A stretch of DNA of 64,000 bases from CAYNZV01 sp965217095 (GCA_965217095.1 OZ244235.1:1860001-1924000); one strand, 5' to 3'. Shown: positions 15,493 to 25,491, counted from the first letter of the stretch. The notes: generated by a model from the letters alone, not told the origin. Program-made: numbers and translations.

Positions 15493-18380
15493 GTAGCAAC
15501 AACGACGGTGTCAGCTACAGAACCGATCCCTCCCCTGGAGAGCGGATTGACCGCGGTCGCACCCTGCGGTTTACGTTCGACGGGGAACCTTGCGACGGGC
15601 ATGAGGGTGACACCATCGCCTCAGCCCTGGCCGCGGCGGGGATCACCGTTCTGAGCCGCTCCTTCAAATACCACCGCCCGCGTGGACTTCTGTGCTGCAG
15701 CGGTGCCTGTCCCAACTGCCTGGTTCGAGTGGAAAAGGAGCCGAACGTGCGCGCCTGCGAACAACGGCTCGAAGAAGGCATGCAGGTCCGTTCGCAAAAC
15801 GCCTGGCCTTCTCTGAAACGGGACTTGCTGTCCTGGTTTGGTAAAGCCGGACGATTCATGCCGGTGGGATTCTACTACAAGACCTTCATGCGGCCGGCGA
15901 GTCTGTGGCCGTTTTTCGAACACATATTGCGCCGCGCCGCCGGCCTGGGAACGGTGGACATCACCTCTTCTCCCGCCAGCTACGACAAGAAGTACCTGCA
16001 CGCCGAGGTGACGGTTGTGGGAGGAGGACCGGCGGGTTTGAACGCGGCGCTCGCGGCCGCCGATAGCGGCGCAACGGCTCTGCTGCTGGACAGCCAGGCC
16101 GAGTTGGGAGGCCACCTGCGATACAGCCGGCCGGGTGGATCCGCGGCAGCGGAGCTGCGCCAGCGCGTATCGGATCACGAGGGCATCCGAGTTTTCACCC
16201 AAACAGAAGCGATCGGATGGTACGCGGGGAATTGGATCGCTGCCCAGCAAGATAACAGGTTGTTGAAGATTCGCACTCGCGCCCTGGTGCTGGCTAGCGG
16301 CCTCCACGAGAATCCCCTGCTCTTCGACAACAATGACCTTCCCGGGGTGATGCTGGGAAGCGGCGTGCAGAGACTGCTGCACCTCTACGGCGTGGCGCCC
16401 GCACGGAGAGCACTGGTTGTCGCCGCAAACGACGATGGCTGGACCGTGGCAGCCGATCTGCATCGGGCCGGCGTCGAGATCGTTGCGGTCACCGACGAAC
16501 GCGAGACTGCTGAGTCTCCGGCGGCCGCCGCCCTGGAGGTGGAGGGAGTCCGTTGTCTGTTCCGCCATACGATCGTGAGAGCCCAGGGCGTGAATCGCGT
16601 CACCGGCGCTCAGATCGCCCGACTGGACGTGGAAGGAAACGTCGACTTCAACGCCGTCTCCGAGTTCGAATGTGATTCTATCGTCCTCAGCGTCGGCTGG
16701 ACCCCGGCGCTCGAGTTGCTGCACATGGCGGGGGGTGCTACCAGTTACGACGAAAGGCGCTGTGAATTTTCAGTCTCCAGACTACCACCTGGCATCTTTG
16801 TCGCAGGGCGCGCGAATGGCGGCCACAACCTCGAATGGCAAATACAGGACGGCACCTATGCCGGGCGGGCCGCGGCCGCGTTTTGCCGCGCCTCCGAGGT
16901 GCAGCTGGGTGAGGTGCCGTTGAGACCGGCTGAACCCAGGCGCACCTCCCCTAGAGTGGTCATTCCCGGTGGCAAGAAACGCTTCCTGTGTCTCTGCGAA
17001 GATGTGACCAATCACGACCTGGAAACGGCACTGCAAGAGGGGTACGACAGCATCGAGCTACTGAAGCGCTACAGCACGCTATCGATGGGACCATGCCAGG
17101 GGAAGATGTGCTCGGCCAATGCGATCCACCTTTGTGCCCGGGTGTGCGGCCGTTCCGTGGCCGAGACCGGCCGCACGACCTCCCGCCCGCCCGTGTCGCC
17201 GGTGAGTCTTGGGGTACTGGCCGGCCAGAGAATGGAACCGGTGCGCCTGGGTGCCCTTCACGATTGGCACCTGCGACACGGAGCTGTGATGATGGTGGCG
17301 GGATCGTGGCTGCGACCGGAACATTACGGTGCACCAACGGCTGAGGTCCGCTCGGTGCGTCAGAACGTGGGTATGATCGACGTCAGCACCCTGGGAAAAT
17401 ACCGGCTGACCGGACCGGGAGTGCCGCGATTCCTAGAACGAGTCTATGTGAATCAGTGGCGCAAGCTCGACGTGGACCGCGTGCGTTACGGGATCATGTG
17501 TAACGACGAGGGGGTAGTGATGGACGACGGAGTGTGCGCCCATGTCGATGACGCCGAGTGGTATTTGAGCACCACCTCTTCCGGCGCCAGTGGGGTCGAG
17601 CAGTGGCTGCAGTGGTGGATACAATCCGGATGGGGTGATGGGGTGCACCTGGTGGATCTCACCGAGCAGTACTCGGCGTTCAATCTAGCCGGTCCACTCT
17701 CTCGTCAGGTTCTGCAGCAGCTGACGGCTGCGGACCTGAGCAATGAGAGCCTGCCCTACATGAGCACTCGACAGATCGCGATCGACGGCGTCTCGTGCCG
17801 ACTTCTGCGCATCGGATTCACCGGGGAGCTGTCCTACGAGGTTCACTGCCCGTCCGGTTTTGCCAAGCATCTTTGGAATGCCATCATGGAAGCAGGGGCC
17901 GATTGCTCGATCCAGCCCTTTGGGGTTGAAGCACAGCGGATCCTGCGATTGGAGAAAGGCCACATCATCGTCGGCCAGGACACCGACGCTATCTCAGATC
18001 CTCTTTCCGCCAACATGGCCTGGGCCGTAAAACTCAAGAAGCGGGATTTCCTGGGGAAGCAGGAGCTTGCGCGCATCGCTGCCGAGGGCACCAAGCAGCT
18101 CCTGGTCGGATTCAAGATGGATCGCAGTCGTTCGACACCCGACGAAGGCGTGCAGATTGTCGAGCCGACCCGCTCGGGAGATTTGGAGATCCTGGGATGG
18201 GTGACCTCCAGCAGGTTCAGCCCGACGCTGGGAGAATCGATCGGCCTGTGCTGGCTTCCCCGGGAGCGGGCAGAACAGGACGGCGCCCCTTTCCAGATAT
18301 ACATGGACGGCACCCTCGAAAGCGCTCGCGTCTTCCACGGACCGTTCTACGATCCCGCCGGAGAGAAGCTGCGCTCATGA
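15489..18380 (+). CDS. soxA: Sarcosine oxidase, alpha subunit
   Basis: The chosen ATG overlaps the soxD stop (ATGA) and gives 963 residues; an open frame extends upstream to 15375 but is the soxD region in another frame. Domains in order: an N-terminal ferredoxin-like segment with FDGEPCDGHEGDTIASALA and SRSFKYHRPRGLLCCSGACPNC; a NAD-binding domain with VVGGGPAGLNAALAAADSG; an iron-sulfur/zinc cysteine segment (FLCLCEDVTNHDLE, GPCQGKMC); and a C-terminal GcvT-like aminomethyltransferase domain from about residue 600 that binds folate. The last part makes methylene-tetrahydrofolate from the removed methyl. Followed by soxG with another ATGA overlap. Confidence 0.95.
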   Translation: MSSNNDGVSYRTDPSPGERIDRGRTLRFTFDGEPCDGHEGDTIASALAAAGITVLSRSFKYHRPRGLLCCSGACPNCLVRVEKEPNVRACEQRLEEGMQVRSQNAWPSLKRDLLSWFGKAGRFMPVGFYYKTFMRPASLWPFFEHILRRAAGLGTVDITSSPASYDKKYLHAEVTVVGGGPAGLNAALAAADSGATALLLDSQAELGGHLRYSRPGGSAAAELRQRVSDHEGIRVFTQTEAIGWYAGNWIAAQQDNRLLKIRTRALVLASGLHENPLLFDNNDLPGVMLGSGVQRLLHLYGVAPARRALVVAANDDGWTVAADLHRAGVEIVAVTDERETAESPAAAALEVEGVRCLFRHTIVRAQGVNRVTGAQIARLDVEGNVDFNAVSEFECDSIVLSVGWTPALELLHMAGGATSYDERRCEFSVSRLPPGIFVAGRANGGHNLEWQIQDGTYAGRAAAAFCRASEVQLGEVPLRPAEPRRTSPRVVIPGGKKRFLCLCEDVTNHDLETALQEGYDSIELLKRYSTLSMGPCQGKMCSANAIHLCARVCGRSVAETGRTTSRPPVSPVSLGVLAGQRMEPVRLGALHDWHLRHGAVMMVAGSWLRPEHYGAPTAEVRSVRQNVGMIDVSTLGKYRLTGPGVPRFLERVYVNQWRKLDVDRVRYGIMCNDEGVVMDDGVCAHVDDAEWYLSTTSSGASGVEQWLQWWIQSGWGDGVHLVDLTEQYSAFNLAGPLSRQVLQQLTAADLSNESLPYMSTRQIAIDGVSCRLLRIGFTGELSYEVHCPSGFAKHLWNAIMEAGADCSIQPFGVEAQRILRLEKGHIIVGQDTDAISDPLSANMAWAVKLKKRDFLGKQELARIAAEGTKQLLVGFKMDRSRSTPDEGVQIVEPTRSGDLEILGWVTSSRFSPTLGESIGLCWLPRERAEQDGAPFQIYMDGTLESARVFHGPFYDPAGEKLRS

Positions 18381-19069
18381 AGATTCAGAGGAGGAGCCCG
18401 GTAGAAGCCGCTGCGACCGCAAGCGGCGCACGCTTCGTCGAGACCGGCGAATGGCGAACCCCGGTTTCGTTCAACTCAGCGGAACTCGAGGCGGAGGCAG
18501 CCCGGACGAAACTGGCACTCTTCGACGCGAGCGAACGGGGCAAGCTGGAGATATTGGGCGCGGACGCGGAGGGTTTCCTGGCCGATTCGCTGGGATCTGG
18601 TCCCCTCGAGATCGGCTACGGACATGCGGTATCGTGGGGCCATCTCTACCGCTTGCGCCAGGATTTCTACGTCGGGACCACCCGTGGCGAAGCGACGGAA
18701 ATCGTGAAGGAGTTGCAGGTGGCAGCGCATCGCGGCAAAGGTTTTGTCACACTCACCGAGGTAACCCATGGCCGTTCCGAGCTCTGGCTCGTCGGGCCCC
18801 AGAGTCGATCCGTGATGGCCAAGGTTTGTGCGCTCGACCTGCAGCCTTCCGCCTTTCCCGATGGTGCCGCCGCATTTGGAAGCGTCGCAAAAACGACCCA
18901 GCTGATCTTGCGCAAGGATGTTTCGGACCTATTGTGTTTCGCTTTGATCAGCCCCCGCTCTTTCGGTGACTATCTGTGGAAGGTTATGCTGGAAGCAGGG
19001 GAAGAATGGCAAGTGGCTCCGGCGGGAACAGACGCTCTAGAAATACTCGACTCGCACCGACAACCATGA
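18377..19069 (+). CDS. soxG: Sarcosine oxidase, gamma subunit
   Basis: This 230-residue subunit starts at an ATG that overlaps the soxA stop (ATGA, 18377-18380). It resembles the GcvT-like fold of gamma subunits, with FDASERGKLEILG near residue 55 and a closing HRQP. Its role in the complex is structural. Gamma subunits are the most divergent of the four, so the call rests on position and fold-level motifs rather than catalytic residues. The glutamine synthetase-like gene follows after 13 bases. Confidence 0.9.
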   Translation: MKIQRRSPVEAAATASGARFVETGEWRTPVSFNSAELEAEAARTKLALFDASERGKLEILGADAEGFLADSLGSGPLEIGYGHAVSWGHLYRLRQDFYVGTTRGEATEIVKELQVAAHRGKGFVTLTEVTHGRSELWLVGPQSRSVMAKVCALDLQPSAFPDGAAAFGSVAKTTQLILRKDVSDLLCFALISPRSFGDYLWKVMLEAGEEWQVAPAGTDALEILDSHRQP

Positions 19070-19082
19070 GGAGACCGATATC

Positions 19083-20417
19083 ATGACCTTGAGTGACGTC
19101 AAGACACTAGTGAAGGACGAAGGTATTGAGTTTTTCCTCTGTTCGTTCGTGGAGATGGGTGGTTTACCCAAAGCCAAACTCGTACCCGCGACCCATCTGG
19201 ACGAAATGGCGACCGACGGAGCTGGGTTTGCCGGCTTTGCCACCGGCGAGATGGGTCAGGGACCACACGATCCGGAGATGGCGGTTATTCCCGATTTCGA
19301 CTCTGTGTCGGTTGTACCGTGGCGCAAGAACATGGCCTGGGTGGCGGGAAACGCCCTGGTGGAAGGTGAGGCGTTCGACTATTGTCCGCGCACGATCCTG
19401 CAGCGACAGATCGACCGGGCAAAATCCCGCGGCTTTCGTTTCAACGTGGGCGTGGAAGCGGAATTCATGCTCCTGAAGCGTGCCGAGGATGGGACTCACG
19501 TTCCGTACGATCCGTTGGATGTGCTGGACAAGCCGTGCTACGATCTGGTCACCCTGCACCGCAACCTCGATCTCATGACCGCGCTGATTGGCTACATGCA
19601 GGAGCTCGGGTGGGGACCGTATGCCAACGACCACGAAGATGCCAACTGCCAATTCGAGATCAACTGGGAGTTTTCCGACGCCATTACGACCGCAGATCGC
19701 CACACCTTCTTCCGTTGGATGGTCAAAACCGCCGCCGAAGCTCAGGGCATCCTCGCCACCTTTATGCCCAAACCGTTCAGCCACCTCACCGGCAGCGGCG
19801 CGCACTTCCACATGAGCCTCTGGGACCAGAAAAACAGTACCAATCTGTTCCTGGACGAAAGCGACGAGCAGGGTCTGTCCCAGGAAGCCTACTGGTTTAT
19901 GGGCGGCTTGTTGGATCACGCCAAGGCATTGATCGCCGTCAACGGTCCCATCGTGAACAGCTACAAACGGTTGACTCGGGGTGCACCGAGGTCAGGCGCC
20001 TCCTGGGCGCCGGTTTACATCACCTACGGAGCCTCGAACCGGACGCAGATGATTCGCATTCCAGGTCCGGGACGCATCGAGAATCGCGCCGTAGACGGTT
20101 CCGCCAATCCGTATCTTGCGTGCGCCGCCATGCTGGCCGCCGGGTTGGACGGTATCGACAACAAGACCGATCCCGGAACCCGCAACAGCGACAATCTCTA
20201 CGAGGTAGAGGAAGAGGAATTGACGCGGCGGGGCATCGATTTCCTGCCGTCGACCTTGAAAGAGGCGATCGAACATTTCGCTGCGGACGAGGTGATGAAA
20301 CAGGCACTCGGCCCCGAGTACGCGGATTACTACGTGCAGGTGAAGCGGAATGAATGGCAGCAGTACCATCAGATCGTCGACCACTGGGAAAGGGACCGCT
20401 ACCTGCCTGTCTACTAG
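19083..20417 (+). CDS. glnT: Type III glutamine synthetase (GlnT), possible gamma-glutamylmethylamide synthetase
   Basis: This 444-residue member of the glutamine synthetase superfamily has the metal-binding segment VGVEAEFMLL, the substrate-loop motif GSGAHFHMSLWD, and NSYKRLTRGAPRSGAS with the ATP-binding arginines, then NPYLACAAMLAAG. The length and the HFHMS variant fit the GlnT/GmaS-like branch rather than GlnA (470 aa, dodecameric GSI). It sits 13 bases after soxG with AGGAG upstream, as GlnT genes often do beside sarcosine oxidase. It may capture ammonia or methylamine on glutamate during methylated-amine use; the exact amine is not decidable from sequence. Confidence 0.88.
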   Translation: MTLSDVKTLVKDEGIEFFLCSFVEMGGLPKAKLVPATHLDEMATDGAGFAGFATGEMGQGPHDPEMAVIPDFDSVSVVPWRKNMAWVAGNALVEGEAFDYCPRTILQRQIDRAKSRGFRFNVGVEAEFMLLKRAEDGTHVPYDPLDVLDKPCYDLVTLHRNLDLMTALIGYMQELGWGPYANDHEDANCQFEINWEFSDAITTADRHTFFRWMVKTAAEAQGILATFMPKPFSHLTGSGAHFHMSLWDQKNSTNLFLDESDEQGLSQEAYWFMGGLLDHAKALIAVNGPIVNSYKRLTRGAPRSGASWAPVYITYGASNRTQMIRIPGPGRIENRAVDGSANPYLACAAMLAAGLDGIDNKTDPGTRNSDNLYEVEEEELTRRGIDFLPSTLKEAIEHFAADEVMKQALGPEYADYYVQVKRNEWQQYHQIVDHWERDRYLPVY

Positions 20418-20447
20418 ACAGACGATACGCTGACACCGAGCGATACC

Positions 20448-22700
20448 GTGACCTCGTCCCATCTGACAAGCTCAGGCGCGCCCGCCGATCTTTTCGACGC
20501 CAGTGAGAAGGCCCGGTCGGAACGCGACGCTCCGTTGGCGGCACGTATGCGCCCACGAACCCTCGACGAGTTTCTGGGTCAGGGACACATACTCGGAGAA
20601 GGCCGTCTGCTGCGCCGCGCCATCCAGGCCGATCAGCTTTCTTCCCTCTTGTTCTATGGGCCGCCGGGCACTGGCAAGACCACGTTGGCGGCGGTCATCG
20701 CCAATACCACCAGCTCCCACTTCATATCTCTCAACGCGGTTCTAGCTGGTGTTGGCGACATCAGAAAAGCCGTAGAGGATGCGCAGGAACGCCACAAGTT
20801 TCACAGCCAGCGTACGATCCTCTTCGTCGACGAGGTGCATCGATTCAACAAAGCCCAACAAGACGCCTTGTTGCCCTGGGTGGAGAATGGCACCGTAATC
20901 CTCATTGGTGCCACCACCGAGAATCCGTACTTCTCGGTGAATCGACCCCTCCTCTCCCGCAGCCGGATCTTTCAGTTGGAGTCGTTGGAAACGGCGGATC
21001 TCCGACGGGTCGCGCTCCATGCCCTCAAGGATGAGCGTGGTTTTTCCCACCTCCGAGTAGAGCTGGAGGAAGTGGCTCTGAACCATCTGGTCGACGTCTC
21101 CAATGGCGACGCACGCGCCCTGCTCAATGCTTTGGAGCTGGCCGTGGAAACAACACTTCCAGACCGCGACGGCAAGATTTTGGTCGACCTGGAGGTCGCG
21201 GAGGAATCGATCCAGCGGCGTGCCGTTCTCTACGACAAGGAAGGGGACTATCACTTTGATACCATAAGCGCCTTCATCAAGTCGATGCGGGGCTCGGATC
21301 CGGACGCTACGATGTATTGGCTGGCAAGAATGGTGTATGCCGGCGAGGATCCCCACTTCCTGCTGCGTAGGATGATCATCTTCGCGGGCGAGGACATCGG
21401 TCTGGCGGACCCGAACGCCCTATCCGTGGCGGTGGCAGCGGCGGAAGCTTTCGACCGGGTCGGTTTGCCCGAAGGACGTTTTCACCTCGCGGAAGCGGCG
21501 CTGTATCTTGCGACGGCCGCCAAAAGCAACTCGGTGTTGGCGTTCTTCGACGCCCTTGCCAGCGTCGAAGCCGAAAAGGATTCCGAGGTTCCAAACCACT
21601 TGAAAGACGCCAACCGGGACTCCGAGGGTTTTGGCCACGGGGCGAACTACCTCTACCCCCATGCCTATCGGGATCATTGGGTCGAACAGCAGTACATGCC
21701 GCAAGGGTTGGCCGGACGGGTGTTTTACGAGCCCTCTGATCAGGGTCATGAGGAGTTCATCCGCGATCAGGTGCAGCGCCGAAGGGAATTGCAGTTGGCG
21801 GCGATGGTGGAAGAGCAACATACAGCGGCAGAGATTCTCACCCATACGCCGGAAGACCGCACCCGAGATCAGTGGCTCAAACGTATCGCCGACGATACCG
21901 GCGCCCAACTTGGTGCGGTGCGCGATCGGCTGTTTCAGAACCTGGAGATTCAGCGGCATGATCTGATTATCGACTTGAACGCCGGCACCGGCCTGCTCAC
22001 CTGGGAGGCGCTGCGCAGGGTACCCGAAGGGGGCGTCTGGTCGGTATGTGCGGATCGGACAGCCGCCGTCGCCCTGCACGAGCTTTCCGGCCGCCTTGCC
22101 GAAGTCGAACGACCCAACGTCATCCAATGCGAATTGCCGGAGCTGAAGAAGACGCTGGAAGAACGCGGAGAAAAAGTCGCCTTCGATTTCGCCCTAGGTC
22201 GCAATGCTCTGGGCGGTTTGAGCTCGAAGGGCCAGGTCGTTTCCGATCTGGCTGCGCTGCTTGTTGCCAATGGCAGGGTGAGCATCTTCGAGCAGGTGCA
22301 ACGCCGAGCCCAACGATTATGCGATCTGGTGGCTCTCGAGGACGCCGATCTCCAGGCCCGGGTCAGACAGGCGGAAGAGACGATATATGCTTCTACGGAA
22401 AACCCCCACGTCACCTGGGACTCCGAGGATTTGCAAGCGCTTTTCGGTGGCGCAGGTTTCGTGCAGCCGGAGGTCAACCCGGAGGAGCAACGTGCCACCC
22501 GCCGCATCACGGCGCAACAGATCGGCCAATGGTTCAGTGCCGGCGGCGACAAAAATCCCACCTACGCATGGCACCTGAGACGCAGCCTCGATCAGGCCGA
22601 AGTCGATTACGTCCGTCATCAGTTCGAACGCCAGCTGGGAAATAAAGAGGTAGAATGGCAACTTTCGCAGCTTTATTTGCGCGCTCGAAAAGGAGGCTGA
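20448..22700 (+). CDS. rarA: RarA/MgsA clamp-loader-like ATPase fused to a methyltransferase-like domain
   Basis: Residues 1-430 are RarA, an AAA+ ATPase acting at stalled replication forks: GPPGTGKTTLAAVIA (Walker A), ILFVDEVHRFN (Walker B), GATTENPYFSVN (sensor 1) and the tetramerising tail with PNHLKDAN and YLYPHAY. Stand-alone RarA ends here at about 440 residues. A further 310 residues follow, including IIDLNAGTGLLTWEALRRV (about 505-523), a Rossmann-type SAM-binding glycine loop, and a continuation like a class I methyltransferase. A RarA plus unknown-domain fusion is known from cyanobacteria and others. The start is GTG. No separate stop or start signal lies at the junction, so the fusion looks genuine. 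Confidence 0.9.
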   Translation: MTSSHLTSSGAPADLFDASEKARSERDAPLAARMRPRTLDEFLGQGHILGEGRLLRRAIQADQLSSLLFYGPPGTGKTTLAAVIANTTSSHFISLNAVLAGVGDIRKAVEDAQERHKFHSQRTILFVDEVHRFNKAQQDALLPWVENGTVILIGATTENPYFSVNRPLLSRSRIFQLESLETADLRRVALHALKDERGFSHLRVELEEVALNHLVDVSNGDARALLNALELAVETTLPDRDGKILVDLEVAEESIQRRAVLYDKEGDYHFDTISAFIKSMRGSDPDATMYWLARMVYAGEDPHFLLRRMIIFAGEDIGLADPNALSVAVAAAEAFDRVGLPEGRFHLAEAALYLATAAKSNSVLAFFDALASVEAEKDSEVPNHLKDANRDSEGFGHGANYLYPHAYRDHWVEQQYMPQGLAGRVFYEPSDQGHEEFIRDQVQRRRELQLAAMVEEQHTAAEILTHTPEDRTRDQWLKRIADDTGAQLGAVRDRLFQNLEIQRHDLIIDLNAGTGLLTWEALRRVPEGGVWSVCADRTAAVALHELSGRLAEVERPNVIQCELPELKKTLEERGEKVAFDFALGRNALGGLSSKGQVVSDLAALLVANGRVSIFEQVQRRAQRLCDLVALEDADLQARVRQAEETIYASTENPHVTWDSEDLQALFGGAGFVQPEVNPEEQRATRRITAQQIGQWFSAGGDKNPTYAWHLRRSLDQAEVDYVRHQFERQLGNKEVEWQLSQLYLRARKGG

Positions 22701-22719
22701 TCTCGGCGGCCGCAAACGG

Positions 22720-22748
22720 TTGATTTAAGCTAATCCACCTCTTACATT
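22720..22748 (+). promoter_or_regulatory. Probable sigma-70 promoter for the HEAT lipoprotein
   Basis: TTGATT at 22720-22725 and TACATT at 22743-22748 with a 17-base spacer, 60 bases before the lipoprotein start. Both hexamers deviate from consensus by one or two bases. Confidence 0.45.
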
Positions 22749-22807
22749 ACTGGCGCCAATACGTTACACGGCTTGATGTTGGTGAAAATCCAAGAACTGC
22801 AAAACTG

Positions 22808-24070
22808 ATGAAGCTGACCTCTTCTCTAATACAGTTTGTCTGTTCCCTTCTCTTCTGCTGGACCTTTCTTGCCTGCAGCACCACTGAACAGCAGGTCGAT
22901 GAGCTGCTGGACACCCTCGCCGGAAACGAGATCGAATCTGAAGAGTGGAACCGTGCCGTGGACGGCCTGGTCGAGATAGGCCGTCCGGCGGCGCGCCAGC
23001 TTTCGGCTCATCTGGATCCGGCGCTGTACGTCGGCGACAACTATCGCGAACACCGTCTCGAGATCGAGAAGATCCGCACTGGTTGCGCGCGCGCCCTTGG
23101 CCGTATAAAACCTCGGGCCGCCGGCCCCAAGCTCGCTGCCTGCATAGCCAAGACCTTTACCGATCGCGAACGTATGGCCTGCCTTTGGGGTGTCGGAGAG
23201 ATCGGTTTCGATCAGGCCAGTGTAGATGCCTTGAAAAAGGAGTTGGAACGGAAGGAGACCGTGCCTGCCGAGGTTGCCGCAGAGGACCCGATGATTCGGG
23301 TTCAGCTAGCGATTTCCATGATAAAAATGGATGACTACCTGGGCGTCGACGAGATCCACGCCGCCGTTTCCGGCGCGAACGAGGAGCTGGCCCGAAAGGC
23401 GCTCAGCGGGTTGGCCGATGCGAATTATTTCGGCGTGCCGTTGCTTGTGGAGCTCTCGGGCCTGTATGAGTCGAGACGGCCTCAGATCACCGCCGCCCTT
23501 GACCAAGTGAAGAGCCAGTTGATCGCTCAACTGGGGGCAGAAGAGCCCGAGATTCGCTTCCAGTCGGCACGGGCCCTTGGTAAGATCGGCGACAAGGCGG
23601 CAGGTGCCGATCTCATCTCGGTTCTGGACGACCCCAGCAATCTTGTTCGTTTTAACGCGGCCGCGGCATTGGCGAACATGGGAGATGAAGCGGGCGTTCG
23701 ATTCCTCTTCGAGTCAATGCGTAATGACGACCCGACGCTGCGCCTAAATGCCGTCCGTTTCCTGACAGAGGTTCAGCGGCAGACGGGTGCGGTCGAAAAG
23801 GATCTTATCGAAGCCCTCGCCGGCGGCGATCCTCTTGCGCGCTCGGGAGCCGCCCAGGTACTCGGTCAAGCCGGGGTTGGCGCCTCGGTTCCGGCCCTGT
23901 TGGGAGCAACGCAGAGCGAGAATCCGGAGGTTCGGTGGAACGCGGCCATCGCCCTTGGTCAGATAGGCGAAACGGCGAGCCGCGGCCGGCTCGAGCAGCT
24001 GCTTCGAGACAGCGACGCTACAGTGGCCTACTACGCTCAGTGGGCCCTGAATCAGTTGGGCCCGAGCTGA
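22808..24070 (+). CDS. HEAT-repeat lipoprotein
   Basis: This 420-residue protein begins with a lipoprotein signal peptide: positively charged start, hydrophobic core and lipobox ending at C23 (FLAC). After a short linker the rest is a solenoid of HEAT/PBS-lyase-like repeats of about 31 residues, each recognisable by an R/A-A-A-x-A-L-G-x-I/M-G pattern (ARALGKIGD, AAALANMGD, AAIALGQIGE). Such solenoids bind proteins; no enzymatic motif is present. It stands alone between rarA and gdhA. It shares the repeat class, but not the membrane part, with the transporter fusion at 56-59 kb. Confidence 0.85.
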   Translation: MKLTSSLIQFVCSLLFCWTFLACSTTEQQVDELLDTLAGNEIESEEWNRAVDGLVEIGRPAARQLSAHLDPALYVGDNYREHRLEIEKIRTGCARALGRIKPRAAGPKLAACIAKTFTDRERMACLWGVGEIGFDQASVDALKKELERKETVPAEVAAEDPMIRVQLAISMIKMDDYLGVDEIHAAVSGANEELARKALSGLADANYFGVPLLVELSGLYESRRPQITAALDQVKSQLIAQLGAEEPEIRFQSARALGKIGDKAAGADLISVLDDPSNLVRFNAAAALANMGDEAGVRFLFESMRNDDPTLRLNAVRFLTEVQRQTGAVEKDLIEALAGGDPLARSGAAQVLGQAGVGASVPALLGATQSENPEVRWNAAIALGQIGETASRGRLEQLLRDSDATVAYYAQWALNQLGPS

Positions 24071-24246
24071 CCCGCTACCGTCAAATCCCTCGCCTAAACG
24101 CTATCCGGTTTCAGCCCTGCGGGTCCCACCCAACCCGGACGTTCACGCGGCCGGCCCACGGAGGCAGCCCGAATCTCGAAGGCTTCCAGAGTCGCCCCCC
24201 TATGACCTACGTAATGCACACTCCCGACTAACCGAACGAGAGGATC

Positions 24247-25488
24247 ATGTCTGAGCATATCAACAACTACGAGAATACGAATCGGCTGTTCGACAAGGCC
24301 GCCGACGCCCTTGAACTCAGCGACGAAATGCGCCTGCTCCTGAAGACACCCTTCCGCGAGATCCGTGTCGAGGTGCCCATCAAAATGGATACCAGAGACA
24401 CGAAGGTTTTTGTCGGATATAGGGTGCAGCACAACGGCTCGCGCGGTCCCATGAAGGGCGGCTTGCGCTACCATCCCGAGGTCGACTTCGACGAGGTGCG
24501 CTCTCTCGCCTCCCTCATGACGTGGAAAACCGCGCTGGTGGATGTACCCTTCGGCGGCGCCAAGGGAGGCATTACGTGCGACCCGCAACAGATGAGTCTG
24601 GGGGAAGTAGAACGCCTGACGCGAAAGTTCACATCGCGCATCGGGTTCTGCTTCGGTTTACAACGAGACATTCCCGCACCGGACGTAAATACCAACGCCC
24701 AGATCATGGCCTGGATAATGGATCAATACGGCGCCCGTTATGGCCACACCCCCGGAATTGTTACGGGCAAGCCGCTCTCCCTGGGAGGATCTCCTGGCCG
24801 CGAAGCTGCGACCGGGAGAGGAGTGAGTATCATCACCCTGGAAGCCGCCCGCGACGCGGGCATCGACATCAAGGGCGCACGGGTGGTCATACAGGGTTTC
24901 GGCAATGTGGGTTCCTACACTGGTAAGTTCCTGCACGAGAAGGGAGCTAAAATCGTCGCCGTCAGCGATGCTTCCGGTGCCCTCTACGCGGAGGGTGGTT
25001 TGCCGATCCCGGAACTCTTCGACCACGCCTACGAGCACCGGACCATAGAAGGGTTTGGCGGCGACAGCATCTCCAACGAGGAGCTTCTCGAATTGGAGTG
25101 CGATATCCTCATCCCCGCGGCCTTGGGCGGCGTCATCACCCGCGAAAATGCCGACAACTTAAAAACGCGTATGGTCGTTGAGGCGGCCAACTCGCCCATC
25201 ACCACCATCGCCGATGCCAAGTTGAATGACCGCGGAGTCCTGGTGGTGCCCGACATACTGGCCAACGCCGGCGGCGTTACCGTTTCCTACTTCGAGTGGG
25301 TGCAGAACATTCAGGTGTTCCGCTGGAACGAGGAGGAGGTCAATTCCCGCCTGTTCGACATCATGACCACGGCGTACAAACAGGTGGGCGAGCAGATGAA
25401 GAGTCGCAACGTCAATATGCGCACAGGTGCTTTTGCGATCGCCATCGACCGTGTCGCCGAGGCCGAACGCGTGCGAGGTGGCATCTAG
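24247..25488 (+). CDS. gdhA: Glutamate dehydrogenase (Glu/Leu/Phe/Val family)
   Basis: This protein interconverts glutamate and 2-oxoglutarate plus ammonia. At 413 residues it matches the shorter hexameric type. The substrate-binding segment GPMKGGLRYHPEVD and the catalytic-lysine region FGGAKGGI are intact, followed by the adjacent catalytic DVNTNAQ segment and the coenzyme loop GFGNVGSYTG. The C-terminal segment NAGGVTVSYFEWVQN is typical. The cofactor (NAD or NADP) cannot be fixed by eye. It is the first of three tightly packed genes with a sodium symporter 3 bases downstream and an Na+/H+ antiporter after that, suggesting use of imported amino acids. Confidence 0.94.
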   Translation: MSEHINNYENTNRLFDKAADALELSDEMRLLLKTPFREIRVEVPIKMDTRDTKVFVGYRVQHNGSRGPMKGGLRYHPEVDFDEVRSLASLMTWKTALVDVPFGGAKGGITCDPQQMSLGEVERLTRKFTSRIGFCFGLQRDIPAPDVNTNAQIMAWIMDQYGARYGHTPGIVTGKPLSLGGSPGREAATGRGVSIITLEAARDAGIDIKGARVVIQGFGNVGSYTGKFLHEKGAKIVAVSDASGALYAEGGLPIPELFDHAYEHRTIEGFGGDSISNEELLELECDILIPAALGGVITRENADNLKTRMVVEAANSPITTIADAKLNDRGVLVVPDILANAGGVTVSYFEWVQNIQVFRWNEEEVNSRLFDIMTTAYKQVGEQMKSRNVNMRTGAFAIAIDRVAEAERVRGGI

Positions 25489-25491
25489 CTG

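Noticed and set aside
15621..16724. 367-residue antisense frame in soxA
   Set aside because: Opposite to a well-supported gene with clear domains; no family recognised.
19382..20353. 323-residue frame within glnT
   Set aside because: Arginine/proline-rich shadow of the real gene.
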